Below the pieces are notes generated by a model. That model worked only from the letters and a program-made list of their open reading frames with translations. It was not told the DNA's origin and ran no database searches. From Bidens hawaiensis (Eukaryota > Streptophyta > Magnoliopsida > Asterales > Asteraceae): a DNA stretch of 64,000 bases. Positions 47,471 through 61,095 of this stretch are shown piece after piece. Position 1 is the first letter of the stretch; each line of letters starts with the position of its first letter. The translations under genes and the position numbers were made by a program. The stretch spans positions 558,001-622,000 of the forward strand of contig JAIQDT010000833.1 of the NCBI GenBank assembly GCA_021521415.1, written 5' to 3'.

Positions 47471-50400
47471 AGGGTGTTATGAACAGTTTGGACAACTCTA
47501 GGCCCAACTTTGTGGCCCATCCAAGAAGACTAAAAAGATGATGGATCACTTTGAACGTTAAACGAAACCTAGTCGGATATAACAAGGGAGCTTGGAGAGT
47601 GAAGGGGATTATGAAAAATGTTATAAAATGGTCGTCTCTCGTCTTCTCATCTCTCTTTCTTTGAATCTGTTTCTCATCTCCTTCTTGTTATTGTTTGATT
47701 TCTCATTGTAATAGTTCTATTGAATCAATCTAATTAACTAGTTATTGCATAATCTGTTCTTTCTCTTTCGTTGTGTCAATTTGAATACACAACAAAGGGT
47801 CAATGCTTACGAGTTTTCCTGTACTCATTATTCTCCAATCCAACGCTTAAGTGTCACACAAATTTCATCATCAAATGAAATCAAAAACCCATTTTATTTA
47901 TTTATTTATCTATATCTATATCTATACTATATATAAAGCATGAGTGAGGACTTCTTAAAATTTAACAGGTACCAAACTTATTGTTTTAAGTACAAACCAT
48001 AATGCATAAAATTAAGACATTTTAGGGGCAATTTTGTCTTTTAACAAAATTATGTACGATTATTTTAATTTATTAAAAAATAATTACAAGTTTGGTCCTT
48101 TAACTTTAATCACATTTTGTAAATTTATAAAATAGTTACATATATACTCCTTATTTTAAACCAACTACCCTCACAATGTTTAAACGCTTATAACTTTTTC
48201 AGACTTTAATATTTTTTTAAAAACATTATACCATAAAAACGAGTATTTTATTCTCTTAATTTGAGTATGGTATTGCTATACTTTTTTCATAATAAAAACT
48301 TAATGTGTTGCATGATTACCATTAAGGACCGGCAAACGGGTTGGGCGGGTTCGACCGTTAGGGTCATGGGTCTTTTAAGATAAGGTTGGAATGGGCCGAT
48401 ACAAAAAAGGTTAGTTTGGTTGGGTCAGGACGGGTTCGGATCGAAAGGGGTCAACTCAGAACGAACTTCGTGTTAGAACAGTGTTAGGTAGAACAGGTTG
48501 CGGGTCAAGAATCGTTCAAGGTTGCGAATCAAGACGCGTTCAATGTAGTGTAACGTGTGCATCGACACCTGATTGCGCGCGTACAGTCGTGAAGCGACGT
48601 GCTTACTAACACCGGTTAAGCTTCCAATGTCGCATTACGAGCATATTATCGCCAGGTTGCGCGCGTACTGTTGTGAAGTCACGCACTTACTGGAACGGTA
48701 ACACCGGTTACGCGTTCGATGTCATGTTTGGGTACATACTCAGCTGCATCACGCAGGCATCCAACTATATGTAACAAAACATATCTAATAAAAAAAATTA
48801 AAATGCATTCAATGTTTACAGTCTGGTCTGGTTTCATATGGTCGGTTTCCAGTATAAAACGCGAATCAAACCGTTCGCTACGATTTGAAATTTTTGAAAC
48901 TGGCCAACTGACCGAAAGTAAAAAAAACCCAGCCATGAAACCAAACTGATGACTAGTTTAACTGATATCAAGGTTTTAAACCGAACTATAAACACTCATA
49001 ATTGTTACGTGATTAGCAGGGTCCCCGTTCAAACATCCGCTGCATCGCATGGGTACCCGTCTAGTCTATTTAGACTAACACAATACCTAAATTCCAGGCT
49101 TAGTTTTGCAAGCATGAAATTATTCAACTCACCAACTAACATAAACAAATAGAAAAAGATAGAAATCATACCTGCCTGGCAATCGATGATCGCTACCCTT
49201 TGTTTGATCTCCGGATGATCGAATTCTCTGCGTGGTTTTCACGGTGGCTTTTTGTTTATTAATTAATTATATTATTATTATTAAAATTATTGAAGCCTTC
49301 GGCCCTTTGAAATTTTGGGACCCAAAACCAGTCCACCTTATCCCCATTAACAAACCAACCAAACTTAACTTTTCATTAAAAAATTAATTTCTTTCTTTTT
49401 CACATACACAACCCAACGAAACTCAAATTTTCACTCTTATTCACAACCCAACAAACAATTTTTTTATTAAATAAATATAAAATATGATTATTTTTAAAAT
49501 TTTAAAAATAACCTTTTTACCTTTAAAAAATATAATTATTTACTTTAAATAGAAAATACATAAATTAAATTAATGTCTATACTCTATAAATAAAGAATTT
49601 TTTTTTCAATTTTGTACTTTTATTATATATTTTTTTAATCCTATAAAATTAAAATTTTGGGATTTTTATATATTTCCCCTTCCTAAACCTTTGAAATTAC
49701 ATATTTCCCCAAAATACAAGTTTTTAATGCAAAATGTACAATGCTTTTTAAGCATGGTTTGAGAAAATATGTAATTTCAAAGTTTAAGAAGAAGAAATAT
49801 GTAAATGCCCCTAAAATTTTTAGATGATAAGTTTACAAAAGTAATGGTTATATAACCATATAGTTTATATCTTTACGTGGCAAGTTCATTTAGATTTAGA
49901 GTGAAATCAGTGAATTAATTGTTTTGTGGAGTGAATTTATTGTTTTTTATGCCAGGAAAGCAACCCAAGTACCCAACCAAGAGTCGGTCCACCGACTTGT
50001 TCGGACTACATAATTGACATTTTTTTCTTTATCAAAATTAACTGGACAATCTTGGTCTCATCTGACAATGGAGGTGCAAAAATCGGGTTTACTAATACCT
50101 TGTCTTGGGTAGAGAACCAGATTCAGGTGTGATTAGATATTGGAAAATCGGGTATAGGCCATACTTGGGTCGAGTATAGAACCAGATATTTAAATACCCT
50201 ATTTTCAAGTATTAAAAAAACCTTAGATTCGGGTATTTTTCAATTTGGGTTTTTTAAGAAGCTGATCTTTTTAGGTACTTTTCAGGTACAAGTTTTGTTT
50301 TGCCTTAATCATTAGAGTATTGCTAAGCCCTTAAGTTATCCGGTAATAGACGTATGCCCAAACGTGTAGCAGATAATACGTAAAATGTTGTACGCTAGCC

Positions 50401-50540
50401 ATAGTTGTCGCCTCTCATACACCAAAAGTATGCCCAAATATGGAGGCCGTATGCTACATTGCGTCTTAAATATGAACAAATATTTTTGTGAAACGATTCT
50501 AGGCAAAGTATTTTTGTATCATACTTTTATGAAGACACTT
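47471..50540. other. Intergenic sequence with transposon traces
   Basis: No gene supported. A Helitron-like 5' end (A before TCTATACTATATATAAAGC) is at 47921, but no matching 3' end was found. Positions 48320-48700 are richer in GC than the surroundings, with two GGTTGCGCGCGTACTGT-like strings, and look like an old element. Positions 49250-49900 are very AT-rich. Confidence 0.5.
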
Positions 50541-50751
50541 ACCATTTTCTAATCTTTTTAGTTAAACATTTTTCGAGTAAACGAATTGATAAATAAAGTA
50601 TTCAGGTGCTTGAGATCGAAGACGGCTACAGAATCATATATATCCAAAATTTTCGCATCCAATGTTTTAGCTAGAAAATAATACAAAATTAAATTGTACC
50701 TCTCATATGTGTTACACAACTATTCAATCAAGTAAAGGTTTCATAATTTCT

Positions 50752-51604
50752 TCATGTGTTTTGCCCAACTTTGACCCAAAAGTGCATGAAGTGCCGCCTT
50801 AGTGCCTCAACACCACTAGACGAAAGCACTTGTTGTGCTCGCTGTGCAATGGTTGAAGGTAACGGGGTTGAAGGAACATATATCACTCTCAATTTGCACT
50901 CTTCCACAACATTCAATGACTCCTTAGTAACTGTAACACAAATATCAACTGTGGACAGTCAAACAAAAGAAAACATACAGCAATAAAATGAAAAAAAACA
51001 TGGTGTTACCAATTCAGAGGTGATGTCCTTTGGAGTTACAATCGCACTCTGCATGAGAAACTTGTCATTGCATTGCATGTCGGGAGGCGCCTCCTTCTGA
51101 GCTTGCATTGTTACTGTTATAAAAACCAAATTTTAACAAAATAACTAATTAATAGCATAAGCACAGTTACGGGATAATTGGGATAGCTTATTAAGCATTT
51201 TGGAATAAAACTGTTTATTTCATAATGATCAAAAGTAAAAGGTGAATTAGGGGAAATGGTACCAATAACTTGAACACTGTAATTCTTCGGATTTGTTGCA
51301 AAAACCTTAATGATAATAATTTGCATTAAAATTTCAATATCAAATCACACGTACCTAACTAAGATCCAAAAACCAAAATGCATAGAATTAATTTTGACCT
51401 TGAAATGCTGATCGGTATTATTGGTTAACTGAAGCGACGAAGTGATCTGTTTGTTTAATTCAACTGATTTATCCAACAGAAAGAAACAATCATCGTTAGA
51501 AATGATTCAAATAACAATAATATATGAACAACTTAACTTAGGCTTGGACTTACAGATGAATTTGAGGTCTAACGGTCGACGGTGATGACTTCTCCCGTAC
51601 GCAT
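50752..51604 (-). pseudogene. VAP27-like pseudogene, compact copy
   Basis: All five MSP exons are recognisable. Exon 1 (51554-51604) is 51 bp instead of 52, so a stop follows ITVDR. Exon 2 (51399-51463) has an in-frame 6-bp loss. Exon 3 (near 51250-51306) stops matching after NPKNYSVQ. Exon 4 (about 51010-51113) keeps VTMQAQKEAPPDMQC. Exon 5 (50752-50930) lacks one base after the acceptor. Its exons 1, 2 and 4 resemble the gene at 6722-17494, while its tail (EALRRHFMHFWVKVGQ) resembles the triple-MSP gene. It lies downstream of SEC16 in the same direction. Confidence 0.85.
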
Positions 51605-52412
51605 TTCTTTGATAGCAAAGAAAGAATTTGCGACTGTTGATTTTAATGAGAAAGGTATTTTACTACGAGTTAAGTGTAGGTTACAACTTACAAGTCAACA
51701 TCATTTTGTAGGATGAACACATGTACCATGCATGTTTCTTTCCAACTAATGGTGGTATTTTTGTAGTTTGAGCATCTATACCATGCACCTATGTTTGATT
51801 GTTAAAAAATTACTGGGCTAGGGGTAAAGTCGTCTTTTCACACGCAAGTAGTTCGGATCGTTTATTTTTTTTTCAAAAATGTGGTTCGGTTCGGTTATTT
51901 TTGTTACAAAATTTTAGTTTTTATTTAAAATAATTTTTTACCACATAAGCAGTCGACGCCACTATTTTTGCTACATTATCGTACACGTCATCATCCACGT
52001 CATCAAAACTAACGGAATCTAACCCTGTTAGTGAAAAACTCGTCGGAAACCAATAAATCAAAACTTGAGATTGTTGTGGTACATTTTTAAAGTTTGGCTT
52101 AACGTTGACCGACAAGACAAAGTTTGGATTATTAGAATCCATATCATATATCTGATACGTCTGCATGAGAACATGATTTAGAATAATTGAATTCAAAAAA
52201 GGGATAAAATTAAATAATGGATATGCATTTTACATAACAAAAAATATATACATATCAACCAACTTATTATGAACAGCTTCAAGCGTGGTACAATATACAA
52301 AACAGTGAACTATACATGTTCACCATTCCACCAAAATAACCACACATTATAAACCAAAGCCTATATCTATACACAAGTACTAATACTATATAGCCCAAAA
52401 GATCACACGGTT
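51605..52412. other. Intergenic, SEC16 3' flank
   Basis: No gene. Positions 52200-52412 should contain the SEC16 3' untranslated region (minus strand). Positions 51940-52060 contain CACGTCATCAAAACTAACGG, reminiscent of the Mutator-like MITE ends but not delimited. Confidence 0.5.
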
Positions 52413-55400
52413 TCAAAGTTCAACCTCATGAAGATCATCATTAAACCTGTCACCATTACCATTACCATTACTCGGTTTTCCTAAACGGCCTTCACCTGAG
52501 ACAAACGACCTTGAAGCCATACCTAAAACCTCATTCAGTCTCATTTCACCCGAAAACCGCTCATCAATGCCCCCACCCCACGAAACCGTTCTTCGCGAGT
52601 GAGGTGAACCGGATGTGTTAGGGATTGTGGGAATGGCGCTCCCTCTTGAAATATCATCCATGCTTGCAAATCTATGCATGGAAGACTGATATGAGGGCGG
52701 TTGAAACGGGGTGTGTGATGAAGGTAGTGAGTGATTTTCTTCAACGGTTGTAGTTTGTTGTTGTGGGTTTTCTTGAGACGGGCCAACTTGTTGGTCAACC
52801 GATGATGCCGCCTTCAGAACGAAGAATTTTGGATTTGGCTGTGTGACGGGTTTGACCGGGGCGGTGGAAATTGACTGGAACGACTTGGCTGTGTTCCCGC
52901 CACCTTGGTTGAAAGTGTCGACGTACCTGAGAAAAGTATTAAAAAGTACAAATTGCCACGTCAGCAATTTGTTTTCAAGCTTTAGCGGATGGTACCAAAA
53001 TTACTTTTCAAAGAGAATCTTCTTTCATCTAGAGGGGATACTTGTTTATTTAGGATTGGACCATCTATAGCAAGTTTTAATAACAGAATCATTTACCTTG
53101 CTCGAACAGCGGTTCTTCCACGGGCTGAGAATTGGCTCGAGGTGGCTGGAATTGGTGGGATTCCTGAACTTTTGGAGCTTGAAAACTCTGAGGTTCCATT
53201 TGTGAGAGATCCTTCACTTTTTGCAGTACTTTTTGGAGCATTATTTGAGGAATATTCCGGTGTTCCATTTTGAAAAGTTGGCATTGTTGGCGGTGGAGCA
53301 AGCGCCGCCTCCTCCGCTGGCGGATTGACACCTCTCTCCACCCATCTTTTAAGTTTCTCATCATAATAAAACCTGTTTTCCTCTCCCAGTTTCGCCTGAA
53401 AGGATTAAAAAAAGTTAACCTAAGGGTCAAAGTGACATTTTCAAGAGGTCAAAACAAAAGGTTAAAGGGACAGCATTCACAACAACAAACATTCACAAAC
53501 CGCCCTCACTTTTTTCCACAACAACAAACCTATTTAAAAATTATTAAAGTTATATGCATATAATGTGTGTATATATTATGTATGTCAGATAGAGAGAGAA
53601 AGAGTGTGCCAAATCATGTTCGTTTCAAGTTTGCAGGGGCAAACTTCCCACCCAAGGACTTCTCTCCGCAATGGTGGACTTTGCTTGTCTTGGGTTTGCC
53701 GTCCGCCATGTAGATCCGGACCTAAGTGCTAAAAAGTTTGAAAGCTGGTAGGTTTTTTCCAACATTAAACTTATTAAAATCGGCTCGATTGTAACAAGCC
53801 AAGCCCAGCCATGGTTGGCTCATGGCTTGTTCGTTAGCTGGCTTGGTGTGTGTAACTTAAAGCTGAATGGCACTTTCTAATGGAAAAAATAAACAAAATA
53901 TTGAAATTCTATTAATATTTTAAATTCTAGTTTGGCTCGTTTGGAGGAGAAGCCGAATTTTAACATATACAAATTATACCCAAATTCTAATATATATAGC
54001 TTATACGGTATGTTGCATATCACTTTTAGTTTTTATATGTATCTACATTTGCAAAAAATACAATTTAGAAACATTAAAAAACATATACAAGCTGGCTCAT
54101 GCTTTAAACGATCCGAGCCCGATCCCAACATTTCAGCTTGTTAAAATAAACTAGCAGAGCCGTCTTTGTTCGTTTAGAGTACTAATTATCCGAAGTATTT
54201 AGAGGGCAAGCAATCAGTTCTACATAACTTTGATACCAACTGCTAAGGAAACTGATTATCTGATACCTGTTTGTCGGGCCACATTCGAACTAAATCCACA
54301 GTCTTTTGCAACAGACGGGACCCAAACCGACCAAACCGTGAAGTACCAGAATCTTTATCTTGTGAATCTGCAACGTTTTCCTTAGATGAATCAACCTGAT
54401 CCTACATCATATTCCCCACGCCAGATAATAACTTTTGAATGATTATGATAATGATAACAACAACAACAACAACAACAATAACAATAATAATAATATTCAC
54501 ACAAAATTATATCACAACCTGCCTAGGAGACCGACTGAAATCGGGCTCAGAAACGCTTCGGTTATGCATGATTCTTCTGTTGTTTCCCTCTGCAGATTGC
54601 TGAGTGATGGGCTCCATGGATGTAGAGGGTGCTAATGATGACATGGCCATTGTTGACTGGCTGGACGGTACCCGGGGCCCAGTTGGTTGGTGGTGATGGT
54701 CAGTTTGCGAAACGGAACTAGATGGCGGGACGGGTGGCGGTAATCCACGGTTCACACGATGGGTGGTACTGTCGAAAAGGTTAAGGAATTTTCCAACCAA
54801 TTTACCAGGAGCTAAGTTCGTAGAAAACCCACCCTGAATAAAATAAAAAAAAATAAAAATAATAATGGCATGTAAATTTAGGCCAGTATATGAACCAAAT
54901 GTTCAGTGAACCGTTCAGCAGGAAGTTTATTTATGTTTATTTATCTAACAAATGAACGAGCATGAACACGTCTCGTTCATTCAGTTGTGTTAATGAACGT
55001 TCATTCATTTAAATTCGTTTATGTTTGTTCGTTTACGTTCATTTATGTTCCTTAGTTTGTGTTTGCTACTTAGTCTAGTATAAATAACTTTTTAGGCCGA
55101 ACACATACTTTTAACTGGTTTCAGGTCAGTTATATTTGTTCATCTATGTTCAGTTAAGTTCATTTGTTTACATTCGTGAATAGTTCGTTTAATTGTTCAT
55201 GTTTGGTTGTTTGTTCAGTTAAAGTTAAAAGAACAAACACGAACATGCTCCATTCGTGTTCGTTTGGTTCATTTACAAGCCTAGAAATAACAATAAACTA
55301 ATCAAGAAATATGATGATGATGATCATGATGATAACAATAATAGTAACAATAATAATAATAATAATTATTATTATTATTATTGTTATTATAATTATTTAA

Positions 55401-58400
55401 TAAATCAGTTTACCTGTTGGTGAGTTTTAATTCTGTCTTCTAAGGATGAAACCATATGCCTCCATGTTTCCACTTCTGGGGCTCGACCAGTTTTTAAAGA
55501 TCTTAAAATAACTTGACAATACCTGAACTTAAAATAAAAAAAAGAAGTTAATGAGGAAAAGAATAAAGAAACAATACTATTTTTATATGCTTACTTTAAT
55601 GAGTCAGAAATTCTTCCTACTTCAGCCAACATATATGCATATATAAGCTTATAGGGTTGAAACGGTAGCAAGGTGAATTGTGAGTTCCCGAGCAGCTTTG
55701 AGTATTCATACACCTCTGTCCTCTGTTTATATAGCCATATCAAACTATTTTATAATTTTTTATAGAAAAAAAAAGTCAAAAAAGCACATGTGGGTTGACC
55801 CGACCCGTTTGGACCTGAATGGCTTCTGGAGAGGCGTATGTTCTTGAATATTTCCAATGATCTGCACCAATGAGACAGAGCCTAGCACTGTCTGAATAAG
55901 GCTCAAAGTTTGCTTCAGCAACTAAGTAGCATATATGTGCAGCAATAATCTGTCATTTGTTAAAAGTAGTTAATTCATGATAATATGCTTATGTGAATTA
56001 TAATATGCAGAACTTACATTACTTGTTTCTTTCCATAAACAGTCACCAAGATGAATAAGCACAAGCTCATCATCTTTGGTCCTGTTAGCAGCAATCATAG
56101 CCAAATTTTCTTCCCAATCATCAAGCATAGCATTAGCACCAAGTTGAGCCTACAACCAAAAAACATAACGGGTCGGTTGAAACTGGAGGTGGGTCAAATG
56201 GGTAACGTTGACCCATTATATGTTTTGTTTGTTTTTTCTTCTTTTTGAAGTTCATAAATAACTAATAGAGTTAATTACACAAATTATCCTTGTGGTTTGA
56301 CCTCAAGTAACACCTTTGGGTACTAACCTTTTAAAGTTGCAAGTTTGGGTTGCATGGTTTTTAATTCAGTAACAAGTTTGGGGTTTAAGATTAACTTACG
56401 ATATAGTCAAACCACACTGACCATTTGTGCAACTTTCACTGTATTAAATATATGGACAACAAAATGTCAAAAACTAATATCAAGATAAGAGATATAATCT
56501 TTTAACCCAAATTGACCCGTTTTTATCTCCTTTTTTCTAACTTATTGACTCTACTCATTTGGCACGCCAGCAATAATAATATAACCCATTTTCTCAAAAA
56601 CAAATAAGTTGAGATTGCCTTGTTTAGGTGCACGAGCAGAAAACTTGAATGCAGGGCACCATAAAGTGTCAATTCTTCCCAAAATGCCCACAGCCATAGT
56701 TCTCACTCGTAAGTTTACAAATAAGGGGCCATGTTCGCATTTTTGATAAACTAAAATAATAAGACAAGATTAAAAGCAATAAAAAAGTATACCTGAGCAG
56801 GCTGCTGATACATATCACCTGGTGTCGGGTCAACTGAAAACACATCTGCGGGTTGACCCGCAATAAGCAGGCATAAGGTCCTCAAAGGTGAGCCCGCTAC
56901 TAGCTGGAAAAGAGCCATCTTCCTAATAGTGTCCACATAAAACTGCAATAAACAGCCCGACCCCATAAGCAAACAAAATTAACTAAACATCATGTACTAA
57001 ATCTGAAAAAGTCAACCTGATCACCAAGTTGTGCAGCAAGAATAAGGGCAAGCCCCCATAATTGACCCTCTTGCGCACGATAAAGGGCTTCCATTTTTCT
57101 ACCAGAAACCAGCAGAGTTTGCACTTCAGCAGCAATTGCCTAAGTCAAAACAGGTCAAGGTCAGAATGGTAATTTTTTAGTACAAAGCAGAGGTCAAAAC
57201 AGGTTGTGTTAACCCGCAAACAACTTTTTGTCATTTTCAGAAAAATAATTTCAAATAGTTAAAGCTTTAAATGTGTTTACAAAAAACCAGATTATTGCAT
57301 TAAAAATCACAACTGTGTTTACTTTTTAGCTCAGAAAATTATTTGATCTGTTTTGAGATATAAACACAGTTTAAAAGGATGATATCCTAATATGAAGGCT
57401 TGTAAACAAACCGAATGAACACAAATGAAGCATGTTCGTGTTTGTTCATTTAACTTTAACCGAACAAATGATTGAACACAAGCATGGTTTCTTGTCGAGG
57501 TTCTTTTGTTAAGAAAATGAATATGTCCGTTTATGTTGTTCATTAACAGTATAAAGAAACAGTTCACGAATGTATACGAACGGACATAAGTTAACATAGA
57601 GGAACAAGCATAACTGAGCTAAAACTAGTTAAAAGTTATCTGAAGAACAATGTGCTGAGCCTACTAATATATAAATTGATTATTTTTGTAAAAAGACGAG
57701 AATACCCTGGTCTGTCCTTCTGAAGGTAACCGTTGCAAGCAGTTAGAGAAAGCACCATAATCTACATACTCTGCACCGCTTTTCTTTGCAGATGCAAACA
57801 GTCTAGCAACAGCAACATCTGGACCTTCATTTTCCTGGATCATGTACCAAAGTACTAGTATGAACATTTACACTGTTATCACTTACAAATCTAAAAAAAT
57901 AATCTAAACAATATAACAAGAAATTATTATAATTAATTCAAATATACCTTTGATGTAGTATCTGTTCCAAAAGGAGATCGCAACTTCCCATAGTGTTGTA
58001 AGGCTATTTTTAGCAAAGAAAGGAGCAGCCTTAAAACTTGGTCTTTTTTGTAATTTGTGTCGGTAGGGTTTGTGATTCTCTCATCAATCCATCTAATCAA
58101 CTCTTTACCACCAACATTTCCACCGGCTAGCGGGCCTGGAAACGACTGGCGGCCAAGAGTATAAAAGTAACCGCGTACACTTGTCCCGTTGCTTGACATG
58201 TCACCTACTCTAGTTACAATTTCCACCAGGTTAAGAATGGATATGGTACCACCATTACAGTCCTTTAATAAGACAAATAAACCTTTGTAAGTAACATGGT
58301 AAACATCCATTTATGGTTCGTGAACGTTCATTCGTTTAGGCTTCATTATGTTAGTGAGTCTACGTTCGTGAGTTTACGTTTTTGTTTAAGTGTGTTTGTT

Positions 58401-60126
58401 AACTCAATTTAATACCTTAGGCCTATTACAGTTTAGTTGTGTTTTATGAAAACATAATCTCTCTAAATACAACTTAGTCTAGTTTTATAAAATTAGAATA
58501 TCGCTCTAATTACAACTTAGTCTAGTTTTATGAACTTCTTAGGCCCAATAGATTGATGTCCGCATTTTTCATTGGTCTATGTTCGTTCGTTTATACTGTT
58601 AACGAACGAGCATAATCAAACACGAACACGCTCATTTACTTAAGGAAGAAACATGAACAAGAAACCCCGTTAGATTAAATGTTGGTGTCTGATTGTTTGT
58701 TCGGTTAACGTTAAACAAACGAACACGAACATACCCCCTTCGTGTTCATTCGGTTCGTTTACAACCCTACTTGCAGGCTCACCTGGCCTCTGTATGATGA
58801 ATTCACTATAGAACTTGTATCCTTCATCACAATTAGCTTTCCACCAAAACCGAAAGTAACAAATGCGTGAGGCGGTTGACCAGCAGATGACCTTACAGCG
58901 GTTGATCCGTAAGACTTTTGATGTCCATTTTGTTCACCACTTTGATTAGAATAGTTGACTTGATTCTGACTCTCATACACCTTTGTAGAATTGACCGTCT
59001 GACTTTGCTCCATCATCGTTTGACTATAATTCCCACTAGAACCAAAAGATTGGGCTCCAGAAACAGCATAATCATAAGACTGCTGCTCATTAATATTGTT
59101 ATGTTCATGAAAATTAGCCCCGTAAGATTGCTGTTGATTAACATTGTTAGCATTACCAAAAGATGCGTTCCAATTATAATCCAACTGTTGATTCCCATAA
59201 TAACTACTACTCACAGAAGAACTATTTTGATCAATTATCTGAGAACTATTATACGCGTCTAAAGACCGCCATTCTTGTGCATTCATGTCATAATACCAAC
59301 CCGGATATTGTGGATCAAAATAAAAATGTGAAGGATACCCGTTATTCCCTTGTGATGATGTTTGACTCCAATTTGATAGCCTGTCACTAGTTTGTGAAGT
59401 GGGACACCAACTTATTACACTTTCATTAGCACCTTTTTCTGCTACCAAATACTGAGCACTTTGCTGCAAATAAGCAACCTCTGTTTTCACATGTGAAACA
59501 GTCAATGAATTATCCGCCATTTGTGCATTTGACGCTGCATTGTAACTCTCAGCAACTTGATACCACTGTCCAGTATTCGCATCGTACTTCCATCCCGGAT
59601 AAAGATTCTCCCAATACTGAGTGCTGTTAACATCTTGACCATCTTGATATTGATGCGAATAATCTACGGCATTCCCAGCATGTGATGAATCAGCTTCATT
59701 GTTAACATAACTGTCCCGTTTAACAGCCGGATCAACCGCAGTATTATCATATTCATTGAAAAAGTCCGAGTACGATCCAAAAGCGTTGGTATTATTACTA
59801 TTAGGTTCGGCTGCAAAAGCACTCCACTGAACCTCCTTAACACCTGAATTTTCCCCGGTCTCGGTTCCATGATACTGAACCATAGGCTCTTGATTCACAT
59901 TACCAAATGCATTCGAATTAGACGACACTGAGGACTGAGGGCGGTCCACTTGACCGTCTTTATTATTATTAATATTATCATTATCATCTTGTTTGAGGGA
60001 ATTTGGGTCATTGCTGACGGTTGAATTAGGTTTAACCTGATGAGAAGGATTATTATTATTATTATGATTCAATGTATCGACATCATCTACCAATTTATCG
60101 AAGAAATCTTCATCTGTATCCTCCAT
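52413..60126 (-). CDS. SEC16: SEC16-type COPII exit-site scaffold protein
   Basis: SEC16 organises ER exit sites and binds COPII coat proteins; plant members are about 1200-1400 residues. Thirteen exons with consistent GT-AG borders and phases give about 1275 residues: 58783-60126, 57948-58262, 57706-57834, 57017-57139, 56793-56942, 56018-56149, 55815-55949, 55595-55722, 55414-55522, 54519-54833, 54267-54401, 53097-53395 and 52413-52926. The N-terminus MEDTDEDFFDKLVDD is typical, and two YPGW-Y-D-W motifs lie near residues 175 and 278 (LYPGWKYDANTGQW, QYPGWYYDMNAQEW). The central conserved helical domain runs from about residue 450 to 850 (GGKELIRWIDERI, ALILAAQLGDQ, FQLVAGSPLRTLCLLIAGQP). 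The C-terminal part has FYYDEKLKRWVERGV. No stop or frameshift is seen. Which plant paralogue (SEC16A/MAG5 or B) cannot be told. Confidence 0.95.
53470..53540. repeat. MITE-like fragment in SEC16 intron 11
   Basis: Contains CACAACAACAAACATTCAC and TTTTTTCCACAACAACAAAC, which match the left end of the Tourist-like MITE at 35395-35480. The right end was not identified. Confidence 0.5.
54885..55290. repeat. GTTCGTTTA-rich MITE-like repeat in SEC16 intron 9
   Basis: Many degenerate copies of TTCGTTCATTTA/TAAATGAACGAGCATGAAC on both strands, ending TTCATTTACAAGCCTAG. It looks like a hAT-type non-coding element; the left border was not fixed. Related copies are at 57390-57600 and 58312-58767, and a fragment at 41430-41530. 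Confidence 0.6.
57390..57600. repeat. GTTCGTTTA-rich MITE-like repeat in SEC16 intron 3
   Basis: Starts AAGGCTTGTAAACAAACCGAATG and carries GCATGTTCGTGTTTGTTC, the same family as 54885-55290. Confidence 0.6.
58312..58767. repeat. GTTCGTTTA-rich MITE-like repeat in SEC16 intron 1
   Basis: Ends CGGTTCGTTTACAACCCTAC, near-complementary to the start of the 57390 copy. It also has ACGAACACGCTC and GTTCATTCGTTTAGG. It ends about 15 bp from the intron's 5' splice site. Confidence 0.6.
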
Positions 60127-60500
60127 TGGATCAACGGCTCAACACGTCCGATGTCTCAAAATCAATGAATCCATAAAGAAATTGATATGAAATATCTAGG
60201 GTTTTACCAACGGATGAATCGTATTGATGACGAATTTACCTTTGAACACTCTCAATCGATGAACGCAAAAAGGAAGGAAGATTAATAATATTGGAAATGA
60301 AATGAAGATGCAAAGTCGAAGGTGATTGATTGATTGATTTCGAGAGACAAACCCAAAATTTCGCACCAGGTGACTCAACAACAGTCATGTAATAATATAT
60401 ATACAAGTTTAAAATCAAACAAATAATAATAATAATAATATAGAAAGGAACCGTTTGGTGGAGCCCACCACATACAACATATTCTATAAGCAAAATTCTA
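60127..60500 (-). promoter_or_regulatory. SEC16 5' leader and promoter region
   Basis: On the minus strand a pyrimidine-rich leader ends GTTCAAAG before a GTAAATTCG donor (60239), suggesting a short intron in the 5' untranslated region. An AT-rich TATATATATTATT stretch near 60390-60405 could supply the TATA box. These are inferred without transcript data. Confidence 0.45.
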
Positions 60501-61086
60501 GCAAAATAGGTTATGTTTAGCTTATTTATCTATTTTAATAAAAGAAAATAACTTGTGAAATGTCATTTAGAGATTTATTCCTATTCTAAATTTCCTGTTC
60601 AATTTATTTTTTCTGTTTTTAATGAAAACATATTTTATCAGTATAATCAAAACATATAAATTCATCTTTTAATCAAATAATTAATTACTTAAATTATACG
60701 GATTAAAAATATGTTGGTATTTATGTCAATATAATCAAAATATTTATATTTTTAATGAAATCAAATCTACATTTTTAAATTAAATCAATTTATATAGACT
60801 TTTGAATGTATGATATGAATGTTATAAAATTCAATAAATTATATTTATATGTATAAGATAATAAAGACAAGAATAAATTATGAATTAATATCAATTTTAT
60901 TCTCACGTTTTCATCCAACCTTCATTGATCCATAGAGTTTTCATCAATCTTTTTGAAACTGTAATACACAAACGTGTTTTATTCATTGCTAATTTTATAT
61001 ATGTTCTTTTTTTATGGCATTTATAATGAAACATCTTATCATCTTTTGTTAGAATTCGTTATTCCATTAAGAAAAATAATTACAAT
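60501..61086. other. AT-rich intergenic sequence
   Basis: No gene. The part at about 60866-61060 is repeated at 61960-62131. Confidence 0.6.
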
Positions 61087-61095
61087 TTATAAAAT

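Noticed and set aside
48320..49152. GC-richer stretch considered as a coding exon
   Set aside because: No open frame longer than about 85 codons, no splice-consistent exons and no family motif.
49575..49620. Helitron-like 5' end TCTATACTCTATAAATAAAG
   Set aside because: It is preceded by G rather than A, and no hairpin plus CTAG end was found downstream.
52989..53273. Plus-strand open frame
   Set aside because: It overlaps SEC16 exon 12 on the opposite strand and has no independent support.
58918..59390. Plus-strand open frames rich in Ile, Leu and Thr
   Set aside because: They are shadows of the Asn- and Gln-rich SEC16 exon 1.
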